Source of the DNA: JAJCYK01 sp965224285
Lineage (GTDB): Bacteria > Bacteroidota > Bacteroidia > Cytophagales > Cyclobacteriaceae
Direction: 5' to 3'
Length of the DNA: 64,000 nt
NCBI GenBank assembly: GCA_965224285.1
Contig: OZ245043.1
Coordinates: forward strand, 2,666,001-2,730,000
The position numbers and the translations under genes were made by a program. The notes beneath the pieces are model-generated. The model did not search any database. It saw only the letters and a list, made by a program, of their open reading frames with translations, and had not been told where the DNA came from. Of the stretch, positions 26,552 to 33,739 are shown piece by piece; within the stretch, counting starts at the first letter, position 1, and each line of letters opens with the position of its first letter.

Positions 26552-26953
26552 TTGAAGAAGGATATTGTTTTTCCGGAAGTAAAGGGTGTGATGGTGGCCA
26601 TTGCCCGGAAACCGATGGATAATGACTTCCATTGGCATGCCTATATTATTAATCAGAATGACTATCATCTACAAAACCTCCTGATCGTATCTAAAGGTTA
26701 CAGCGCACCAAACCAACCTCAGAAGAACACCTCAATCCTCCGACATTCAATCGAATTGTTAATGGCACGCAGTTATGCTATTATTGAACCATTAGACCCG
26801 GAAGTTTTCAAACTATTCAATGAATTTTGGATTAGTTTTTATCACAACAATCAGGCCTACGATAAAAAATTCACTTTTACTCCGGCCAGTATCAATGAAG
26901 AGAATCTGACTTTTATCGGAGCACTGGAATTAGAAGGGATTTTACATTTATGA
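26552..26953 (+). CDS. Conserved hypothetical protein of about 133 residues
   Basis: I do not recognise this protein. It is soluble, without a signal peptide or membrane segment; it has several aromatic residues and phrases such as VMVAIARKP and FHWHAYIINQNDY near the start, and IGALELEGILHL at the end. The start must be TTG at 26552 (no ATG lies between the lipB stop and the conserved-looking region). It is tightly placed: 9 bases after lipB and overlapping the exonuclease gene by 4, so it is very likely translated. Confidence 0.7.
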   Translation: MKKDIVFPEVKGVMVAIARKPMDNDFHWHAYIINQNDYHLQNLLIVSKGYSAPNQPQKNTSILRHSIELLMARSYAIIEPLDPEVFKLFNEFWISFYHNNQAYDKKFTFTPASINEENLTFIGALELEGILHL

Positions 26954-27675
26954 CTATGACGGATCAAGAACTGAGCAACATATTATTCCTGGATATTGAA
27001 ACCGGATCAGGAAGCGAAAGTTATGAAAGCCTGGATCCCCGTCTAAAACCACACTGGGATCGCAAAGCCGGGTTTTTAAAGAATCCCGAGGAATTGACTC
27101 AGAAAGAATTTTATTTCGATCGGGCCGGAATTTTTGCGGAGTTTGGCAAGATCCTCACCATAGCGGTGGGCTTCATGGTAAGAAATCCGGATAATTCCTG
27201 GAATCTCAGGATTAAAGCCTTTGCCAGTGATCAGGAGCATGAGCTGTTACTTCAGTTCAAAGAACTGGTGGGTAAGTTTGACGCTCAACAATTACGGCTC
27301 TGTGCACATAATGGCCGGGAATTCGACTTTCCTTATATATGCCGCAGGATGCTTATCCAGGATATCTCCCTGCCCGAGGTGATGCAGACCAGGGACAAGA
27401 AGCCGTGGGAGTTGCCTTTTATTGATACCATGGACCTTTGGAAATTTGGAGACCGCAAAAATTTCACTTCTCTGGATTTATTGGCCACCTTGTTTAACAT
27501 TGAAACCAGCAAAGATGATATAGATGGAAGTATGGTAAACCAGGTATATTACCGGGAAGACGGACTTGATCGCATTGCTGAGTATTGTAAGAAGGATATT
27601 GCGGTAACCGCACAACTTTATTTGAAGCTAATGTCCTTGCCACCCATTGATCCTCAAAACATTACCATATTATAA
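26950..27675 (+). CDS. Predicted 3'-5' exonuclease (PolB-related, DEDD type)
   Basis: 241 residues. The DEDDy motifs can be placed: LFLDIETGS with D15 and E17, CAHNGREFDFPYI with a further aspartate, and YCKKDIAVTAQLY near the end. This matches the exonuclease domain related to DNA polymerase B (PF10108 type) seen as a stand-alone protein in Bacteroidota. It may process DNA or RNA ends; substrate unknown. It overlaps the upstream unknown gene by 4 bases. Confidence 0.85.
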   Translation: MTMTDQELSNILFLDIETGSGSESYESLDPRLKPHWDRKAGFLKNPEELTQKEFYFDRAGIFAEFGKILTIAVGFMVRNPDNSWNLRIKAFASDQEHELLLQFKELVGKFDAQQLRLCAHNGREFDFPYICRRMLIQDISLPEVMQTRDKKPWELPFIDTMDLWKFGDRKNFTSLDLLATLFNIETSKDDIDGSMVNQVYYREDGLDRIAEYCKKDIAVTAQLYLKLMSLPPIDPQNITIL

Positions 27676-27748
27676 CCCCCTGCTACCTCCCTCCCCTTAA
27701 TTATTTGATGTAGATTTGTCAACTTTAATTATTGCCTCTGTAATTACT

Positions 27749-29893
27749 ATGGCGCGAAAACATAAACGAAAACGAAAGAAGGCTTTTTTATCCCCTAATA
27801 AATACCGGGAACGGATATTAAGATTCTTGAACAGCCGGCCTTTAGGGGCTTTTTCCGCCAAAACCGTTACAAAGAAATTGGGATTTCGAGATAAGCCGTC
27901 AAAGGCTATTATAAAAGAAATCTTGATAGATCTGGCGGACGAAGGTAAGGTTCGCAAACTTCGTAACGGCAGCTATACCAGTGCCAAGGAAATGGAGTAT
28001 TTCGAGGGGATCGTTGATTTTGTGAATCCCAGGTTTGCTTACGTGCTGATTCCGGAGATGGAAGAGGATATCTGGGTAAAAGCCAGTGATACATCCTTTG
28101 CCATGAATGGAGATCGGGTAAAAGTTGCCTTGTTTCCCACCAAGCGGCATGGGCGTAGGCCTGAAGGAAAGATTGTGGAGATCCTGCAACGGGCGCGTAA
28201 TGAATATGTAGGGAAGGTAGATACCAACGGCTCTTATGCTTTCGTCATCCCGGACAACCGGAAAATACACCAGGATATTTTTATCCCGCCGGGAAAGCTC
28301 AACGAAGCTAAGAACCTTGATAAGGTTGTAGTTAAAATTACTGGCTGGCCGGATGTCGGCAATCAAAAACCGGTAGGTGAGGTAATCCGGGTACTGGGTC
28401 CTGCAGGAGAAAATGAAGCGGAGATCCATTCTATTATGGCGGAATTTGGTTTATCCTTTGAATTTCCTGAAAGAGTGCTTAAAGATGCCAGCAAAATAAA
28501 AGAAGGGATCACCGCCAAAGAAATAGGAAAACGCCGTGATTTCCGCAATATCACCACCTTCACCATCGATCCCACCGATGCTAAAGATTTTGATGATGCT
28601 CTTTCACTGGAAATATTGGACAACGGCCACTATCGGGTGGGAGTGCATATCGCGGATGTTACCCATTACGTATTGCCTGATACACACCTTGAAGATGAAG
28701 CGTTGGAACGGGCCACTTCGGTATATCTGGTGGACCGCACTATACCCATGCTTCCCGAACGACTATCCAATGAACTGTGTTCATTGCGCCCCAATGAAGA
28801 TAAGTTAACTTTCTCGGCGGTATTTGAAATGGATAGCAATGCCAAAGTGAGAAATAAGTGGTTTGGGCGCACTATAATTCATTCCGACCGCCGGTTTACT
28901 TATGAGGAGGCTCAAAATGGCATCGAAACGTTGGAAGGGGAATATGCCAAAGAACTCACCATACTTAATGAATTAGCTCTCAAGTTAAGAATCGAGCGAT
29001 TCATGCGGGGGGCCATCAATTTTGAAACCACAGAAGTTAGATTCCAACTGGATGAAGACGGCACTCCACTGAGTATAGTGCCAAAAATCCGAAAGGACGC
29101 CCATAAGATGATTGAAGAGTTTATGCTGCTGGCTAATAAATCGGTGGCGAATTTCATCTATCATCGCAAAAAAGGTAAAAATAAGGAGACCTTCGTCTAT
29201 CGTATTCACGATTACCCTGATCCGGAAAAGCTAACTGCATTCTCCGTTTTTGCCAGCAGATTTGGGCACGACTTGCTAATCGAGGAGCAGGCGATAGCCA
29301 AGTCACTGAATAATCTGATTCAGGATATTGAAGGGAAGCCGGAACAGGATGTTTTACAAAACCTGGCTATACGCACCATGGCCAAGGCCCGCTACACCAC
29401 GGAAGCAAAAGGTCATTTCGGCCTGGCTTTTGATCATTACACCCACTTCACCTCACCGATCAGACGCTATCCCGATATGATGGTACACCGGCTACTGTTC
29501 CATTATTTGAACAACGGCAACAGCGCATCCAAAGATGAGTATGAGGAAAAGTGCCAACATTCCTCTGAAAGGGAAAAAAGGGCGGCTGATGCCGAGAGAG
29601 CCTCAATTAAGTATAAGCAGGTGGAATATATGCAAAAAGTTACCGACACTGAATTTGACGGTATTGTTTCCGGGGTTACTGAATGGGGCATTTACGTGGA
29701 GATTGTAGATATCAAGTGTGAAGGCATGGTAAGGTTGTCCGATCTTAAGAACGATTATTATGAATTGGATGAAGAACACTATCGGGTAGTGGGTAAGCAA
29801 AGTGGCAACGTAATTACTTTGGGAGATAAAGTAAGAGTGCAAGTAAAAAAGACTGATATTGATCGACGGACCATAGACCTGGGATTGGTATGA
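27749..29893 (+). CDS. rnr: Ribonuclease R
   Basis: 714 residues. A processive 3'-5' exoribonuclease that degrades structured RNA. Basic N-terminus (MARKHKRKRKKAF), winged helix, two cold-shock domains, RNB domain with FTIDPTDAKDFDDALSLE (catalytic aspartates), FTSPIRRYPDMMVHR, and a C-terminal S1 domain (about 630-714). It lacks the long lysine-rich tail of E. coli RNase R. The ATG at 27749 fits the family better than a TTG 33 bases upstream. Overlaps the next gene by 4 bases. Confidence 0.95.
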   Translation: MARKHKRKRKKAFLSPNKYRERILRFLNSRPLGAFSAKTVTKKLGFRDKPSKAIIKEILIDLADEGKVRKLRNGSYTSAKEMEYFEGIVDFVNPRFAYVLIPEMEEDIWVKASDTSFAMNGDRVKVALFPTKRHGRRPEGKIVEILQRARNEYVGKVDTNGSYAFVIPDNRKIHQDIFIPPGKLNEAKNLDKVVVKITGWPDVGNQKPVGEVIRVLGPAGENEAEIHSIMAEFGLSFEFPERVLKDASKIKEGITAKEIGKRRDFRNITTFTIDPTDAKDFDDALSLEILDNGHYRVGVHIADVTHYVLPDTHLEDEALERATSVYLVDRTIPMLPERLSNELCSLRPNEDKLTFSAVFEMDSNAKVRNKWFGRTIIHSDRRFTYEEAQNGIETLEGEYAKELTILNELALKLRIERFMRGAINFETTEVRFQLDEDGTPLSIVPKIRKDAHKMIEEFMLLANKSVANFIYHRKKGKNKETFVYRIHDYPDPEKLTAFSVFASRFGHDLLIEEQAIAKSLNNLIQDIEGKPEQDVLQNLAIRTMAKARYTTEAKGHFGLAFDHYTHFTSPIRRYPDMMVHRLLFHYLNNGNSASKDEYEEKCQHSSEREKRAADAERASIKYKQVEYMQKVTDTEFDGIVSGVTEWGIYVEIVDIKCEGMVRLSDLKNDYYELDEEHYRVVGKQSGNVITLGDKVRVQVKKTDIDRRTIDLGLV

Positions 29894-30867
29894 TCCAGGT
29901 GGCAAATAACTTATTAGAGCAAATTAACCAGGAGCTTGAGGCGCTGGATTTAGACCGGCAACCACCGGAACTTTATCAACCCATGCGCTATATTTTAAGG
30001 CTAGGCGGTAAAAGGTTGAGGCCCATGTTGGCTCTTCTCTCCTACCGGGTTTACCATGAAGTGACCAAGGAGATTGTGAAGGCAGTGAACCTACTGGAGA
30101 TCTTTCATAATTTCACCCTGATGCACGATGATATAATGGATCAGGCCCCCATACGTAGGGGCAAACCAGCTGTCCATAAGAAGTGGAACACCAACACTGG
30201 TATATTATGTGGTGATATCATGATGGTCAAAGCCTATGAATTATTGGAGAACCTGGATCATCCCAAGTTGACTCACTGCCTTAAAGCGTTCAACGATTGC
30301 GCCGCTAAAGTGTGTGAAGGGCAACAGCTGGATATGAATTTCGAAGAGCGCACGGTGGTCAGAGAAGAAGAATATTTGGATATGATTGCCAAGAAAACTG
30401 CGGCATTACTGGGATTCAGCACGGAGCTAGGCGCTATTCTAGCGGAGGCCCCTGAAAAGGAACGCATCCATCTGAAGAACTTTGGTTTGAACATAGGAAT
30501 GGGTTTCCAACTCATGGACGATCTGCTGGATGTATACGGGGATCGGGAGAAGTTTGGCAAACAACCGGGAGGAGACATTCTGGCCAATAAAAAAACCTAT
30601 CTGCTGATCAAAGCGCTGGAGAAGGCCGGTACGGAAGAAAAACAGGTGCTTGGTCATTGGATGAGCCTGGAGGAATTCAATTCTGATGAGAAAATTGAGG
30701 CGGTTCGGGGAGTGTTTGACAGACTTTCGCTGAGAGCGATAGCCGAAGATAAAATAAAGAGTTATTTTAGCCTGGCTTATAAAGCTCTGGATGGGATAAC
30801 CTCCGATGCTGCGGGACTACTGGATTTAAGGGAGTTTGCCGATTACCTGATAGAGCGCGACCGATGA
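29890..30867 (+). CDS. Polyprenyl (geranylgeranyl/farnesyl) diphosphate synthase
   Basis: 325 residues. It condenses isopentenyl diphosphate with allylic diphosphates. The first aspartate-rich motif D80-D-I-M-D84 is followed by RRGKPAVH; the second, QLMDDLLDVYGD, is near residue 205. The residues before the first motif (FTLMHDD) suggest a medium chain such as C15-C20 but do not settle it. It overlaps rnr and the rhomboid gene by 4 bases each. It could supply the UbiA-type enzyme at 62.7 kb. Confidence 0.9.
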   Translation: MIQVANNLLEQINQELEALDLDRQPPELYQPMRYILRLGGKRLRPMLALLSYRVYHEVTKEIVKAVNLLEIFHNFTLMHDDIMDQAPIRRGKPAVHKKWNTNTGILCGDIMMVKAYELLENLDHPKLTHCLKAFNDCAAKVCEGQQLDMNFEERTVVREEEYLDMIAKKTAALLGFSTELGAILAEAPEKERIHLKNFGLNIGMGFQLMDDLLDVYGDREKFGKQPGGDILANKKTYLLIKALEKAGTEEKQVLGHWMSLEEFNSDEKIEAVRGVFDRLSLRAIAEDKIKSYFSLAYKALDGITSDAAGLLDLREFADYLIERDR

Positions 30868-31478
30868 GCATTAACGTCACTTATTTGATTCTTATTTCCA
30901 CTATCGGAGCCAGTTTTTACGCTTGGAATCGGCCTGAAATTTATGGCCAATGGATCCTTAACCCTTATAGGGTTCATCATCAAAAGGAATACTGGAGGTT
31001 CATTACCTCGGGATTTGTGCATATCAACTATATGCACCTATTCTTTAACATGTTTGCCCTGTTCTTTTTTGGACAGAATGTGGCCTACTATTTCGGGTTG
31101 AATGGTCAGTGGCTGATGCTGCTGTTATACCTGACAGGCATTGTTGTTGCCGACATACCTACCTATCTTAAATACCGCAACCAGCCAAATTATAATTCTC
31201 TGGGTGCTTCAGGGGGAGTGGCCGCGGTGGTGTTCAGCAGCATAATGTTCGATCCACTTAATGAGATCTACCTTTTCTTTCTCCCTTGGGGGATACCGGG
31301 TTTTATCCTGGGCGCCCTCTATATTATTTATTCTTATTACCAGGGAAAACAGATGTCGGACAACATAAATCACGATGCCCACTTATATGGGGCTCTTTAC
31401 GGATTGGCGCTGACTATCTTGTTAAGGCCTGGAGTGGTGATCTCCTTTTTTCAACAGATCCGCCAGTGGAATATATAA
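30864..31478 (+). CDS. Rhomboid family intramembrane serine protease
   Basis: 204 residues with about six membrane helices. The catalytic dyad is S116 in GASGG and H173 in HDAHLYGALYG; HINYMHLFFNM holds the conserved His and Asn of TM2. It cleaves transmembrane substrates in the inner membrane; the target is unknown. It starts inside the end of the prenyl synthase gene (4-bp overlap). Confidence 0.92.
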   Translation: MSINVTYLILISTIGASFYAWNRPEIYGQWILNPYRVHHQKEYWRFITSGFVHINYMHLFFNMFALFFFGQNVAYYFGLNGQWLMLLLYLTGIVVADIPTYLKYRNQPNYNSLGASGGVAAVVFSSIMFDPLNEIYLFFLPWGIPGFILGALYIIYSYYQGKQMSDNINHDAHLYGALYGLALTILLRPGVVISFFQQIRQWNI

Positions 31479-31537
31479 GCAGGCTTTCATATCCGAAGAA
31501 AAGTACTAATTTTGAAGTAGATAAATCAAATGATCAA

Positions 31538-31660
31538 ATGGAATATATAGATACTGGCGCCGCCGCCTTTATATGGATAGTAGCGATCCTACTGGCGTTC
31601 GTTATTGGATTGAGTACTACCGATATTCTTAAGATTTACCGCAAAAAAAAGGAGGATTAA
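31538..31660 (+). CDS. Possible 40-residue single-pass membrane protein
   Basis: An ATG opens a 40-codon frame with the sequence pattern short polar start, one hydrophobic helix (about residues 8-26) and a basic tail (IYRKKKED). A longer in-frame version begins inside the rhomboid gene at 31286 but is not protein-like there. The last codons lie in the terminator of the rpmA transcript on the other strand. It begins 59 bases after the rhomboid stop. Small membrane proteins of this form are credible but this one is unverified. Confidence 0.4.
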   Translation: MEYIDTGAAAFIWIVAILLAFVIGLSTTDILKIYRKKKED

Positions 31661-31671
31661 GCCAATCCTCC
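31643..31671 (-). terminator. Rho-independent terminator of rplU-rpmA
   Basis: On the minus strand GGAGGATT, loop GGCTT and AATCCTCC form a perfect 8-bp stem followed by eight T residues. It lies 28 bases after the rpmA stop and overlaps the end of the small plus-strand frame. Confidence 0.85.
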
Positions 31672-31699
31672 AAGGTCTTTCAATATAAGCCGGTTCTGG

Positions 31700-31960
31700 T
31701 TAGGCCTCGGCGGGCTCTACCGAAACAAATGAGCGGTTTTTTCTCCCTTTTTTGAATAATACCGTACCGTCAGTCAGGGCAAATAAAGTGTGGTCCTTAC
31801 CCATGCCTACATTTTCTCCCGGATGGTGCACAGTACCACGTTGTCGAACGATTATATTGCCGGCTATGGCTTGCTGCCCACCGAAAATCTTAACCCCTAG
31901 TCTTTTACTTTCTGATTCGCGGCCGTTACGTGAACTACCTGCTCCCTTTTTATGTGCCAT
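31700..31960 (-). CDS. rpmA: 50S ribosomal protein L27
   Basis: 86 residues. MAHKKGAGSSRNGRESESKRLGVK is the standard N-terminus, reaching toward the peptidyl transferase centre, with no leader peptide to be cleaved. GNIIVRQRGTVHHPGENVGMGKDHTLFAL completes the fold. Follows rplU by 2 bases, the usual pair. Confidence 0.98.
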   Translation of the reverse strand: MAHKKGAGSSRNGRESESKRLGVKIFGGQQAIAGNIIVRQRGTVHHPGENVGMGKDHTLFALTDGTVLFKKGRKNRSFVSVEPAEA

Positions 31961-31962
31961 GG

Positions 31963-32277
31963 TTATTTACTGGTAATCTTTTCAATCATTACTTTAGTGA
32001 ACTGCTGACGGTGCCCGTTCTTTTTCTTATATCCTTTCCTTCTTTTCTTTTTAAAAACTATCACCTTATCACCCTTCACGTGTTCCAGGATTTTTCCAGA
32101 AACCTTGGCGCCTTTCAACATTGGAGTGCCCAAATTGACCTTACCGTCATTATCTACCAGCAATACCTGATCAAAAGTGACAGCAGCCCCGGCCTCGCCC
32201 TCCATTTTAGGGGCATAGATCGGCTGGTCTTTGGAAACTTTAAACTGTTTACCGGCAATTTCAACTATCGCGTACAT
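31963..32277 (-). CDS. rplU: 50S ribosomal protein L21
   Basis: 104 residues: MYAIVEIAGKQFKV at the start and KGYKKKNGHRQQFTKV near the end are diagnostic. First gene of the rplU-rpmA transcript, with a very good promoter upstream and a terminator after rpmA. Confidence 0.98.
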   Translation of the reverse strand: MYAIVEIAGKQFKVSKDQPIYAPKMEGEAGAAVTFDQVLLVDNDGKVNLGTPMLKGAKVSGKILEHVKGDKVIVFKKKRRKGYKKKNGHRQQFTKVMIEKITSK

Positions 32278-32310
32278 GCCTTGTTATAACTACTTATTAA
32301 AAACGGATTG

Positions 32311-32341
32311 CAAATATAAGGGAATTCTCCATCTTAACAAA
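32311..32341 (-). promoter_or_regulatory. Promoter of rplU-rpmA
   Basis: On the minus strand TTTG (32341-32338), 19 bases, then TATATTTG (32318-32311): a full match to the Bacteroidota -33/-7 consensus. The rplU start lies 33 bases beyond the -7 box. Confidence 0.75.
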
Positions 32342-32363
32342 CCACCATTCCCTGATATTACGC

Positions 32364-32393
32364 CTACAAAAAAAATTTAACTTTTTTTTGTAG
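32364..32393. repeat. Perfect 12-bp inverted repeat CTACAAAAAAAA / TTTTTTTTGTAG
   Basis: The two arms (32364-32375 and 32382-32393) are exact reverse complements separated by TTTAAC. The stem is AT-rich, so it is unlikely to be a strong terminator; its place between two divergent promoters suits an operator or a bent-DNA element. Confidence 0.6.
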
Positions 32394-32692
32394 TTGGTTT
32401 TTATGAAGTTTTTGTTTTATTCTTTACTATCAATGGATTAAGCTACAAAAAGTTATCTTAGTCAATCATAGCTTGTTCTTATCGGCTGATCAAATCCCAC
32501 AGCTATTTCGGCTTTGATTTTTGCCGGCTATTTTGCAATATTTGTAGGGTTTCGTGTTGGTCATTTTGGTCCTTTCATCCGGCACGTTAATACAGTTTTT
32601 TAAATTAGAGTTCTGTCGATGGCAAACTACATCGACCAATAGTTTATTTGCTTTTTTGAAACACATTGTAAACGTTAATAACTAACTTACTC

Positions 32693-33682
32693 ATGAGTGA
32701 TACCACGGCGCTTCAAGAGCCAATTTTACAGGAGAATAAGAACCGATTTGTGCTGTTTCCCATCCAGCACGATGACATATGGCAATTCTACAAAAAGGCT
32801 GAAGCCAGTTTTTGGACCGCCGAGGAAATTGATCTGAGTCAGGATCTCAGCGACTGGGAAAACCTAAATGACGGGGAACGTCATTTCATCACTCATGTAT
32901 TGGCATTCTTCGCCGCCAGCGACGGTATTGTCAATGAAAATCTCGCTGAGCACTTCGTGGCAGAGGTACAGTATACTGAGGCCAAATTCTTTTATGGCTT
33001 CCAGATCGCTATCGAAAATATACATTCGGAAACTTATTCGCTGTTGATAGACACTTACGTAAAAGACGGCCAGGAGAAAGACCGGCTGTTCAATGCCATT
33101 GAGACCATGGACTGCGTAAAGCAGAAAGCCGATTGGGCTTTAAGGTGGATTGATGAAGGGAATTTCCAGGAGCGACTGATCGCCTTTGCCGCTGTGGAAG
33201 GCATATTCTTCTCGGGTAGTTTCTGCTCTATTTTCTGGCTGAAAAAACGCGGCTTGATGCCTGGATTGAGTTTCAGCAATGAATTGATATCCCGGGACGA
33301 AGGGCTGCATTGTGACTTCGCCTGCCTGCTTTATGCCAATCACACCGTGAATAAATTGCCGGATGAAAAAGTAATTGAGATTATCGAAGACGCCGTGAAC
33401 ATCGAAAAAGAATTCGTAACTGATGCCTTGCCGGTAAATCTCATCGGCATGAATGCAGATCTGATGTGCCAGTACATCGAATTTGTGGCAGACCGGCTAT
33501 TAAACGAACTTATCGGCAAAAAAATATACAACTCCACCAACCCCTTTGATTTCATGGAGATGATATCCCTGCAGGGTAAGACTAATTTCTTTGAGAAGAG
33601 AGTAGGTGAATATCAAAAGGCCGGTGTGATGAATACTGAAGAAAGCCAAGCTCCAAAATTCTCCCTGGATGAAGATTTTTAA
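32693..33682 (+). CDS. nrdB: Ribonucleoside-diphosphate reductase beta chain (class Ia)
   Basis: 329 residues. It carries the di-iron tyrosyl radical cofactor. By analogy with mouse R2, metal ligands D77 (AASDG), E108 and H111 (ENIHSE) and radical tyrosine Y115 are present, and SRDEGLHCDF gives the second set. FFYGFQIAIENIHSETYS is closer to eukaryotic than to E. coli R2. The C-terminus ends in SLDEDF, the tail that docks on the alpha chain. nrdA follows after 57 bases. Confidence 0.96.
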   Translation: MSDTTALQEPILQENKNRFVLFPIQHDDIWQFYKKAEASFWTAEEIDLSQDLSDWENLNDGERHFITHVLAFFAASDGIVNENLAEHFVAEVQYTEAKFFYGFQIAIENIHSETYSLLIDTYVKDGQEKDRLFNAIETMDCVKQKADWALRWIDEGNFQERLIAFAAVEGIFFSGSFCSIFWLKKRGLMPGLSFSNELISRDEGLHCDFACLLYANHTVNKLPDEKVIEIIEDAVNIEKEFVTDALPVNLIGMNADLMCQYIEFVADRLLNELIGKKIYNSTNPFDFMEMISLQGKTNFFEKRVGEYQKAGVMNTEESQAPKFSLDEDF

Positions 33683-33739
33683 TTTTTTACCTGGAGCTTA
33701 AACCTATATTAAAACCTAAACCCTAAACTACCTGCTTGT

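Larger units (their letters stand above)
32278..32692. other. 415-bp divergent intergenic region between rplU and nrdB
   Basis: No open frame of note. It holds the rplU promoter, a perfect 12-bp inverted repeat and further CTACAAA/TTTGTAG-type repeats (about 32443 on the plus strand and around 32550 in the opposite orientation). No convincing -33/-7 pair for nrdB was found, and I cannot confirm an NrdR box. The length is large for this compact genome, suggesting regulation of the ribonucleotide reductase genes. Confidence 0.5.

Noticed and set aside
31286..31537. In-frame upstream extension of the 40-residue membrane protein, overlapping the rhomboid gene
   Set aside because: The extension reads the rhomboid coding sequence in another phase and lacks protein-like composition; only the last 40 codons look like a membrane protein.
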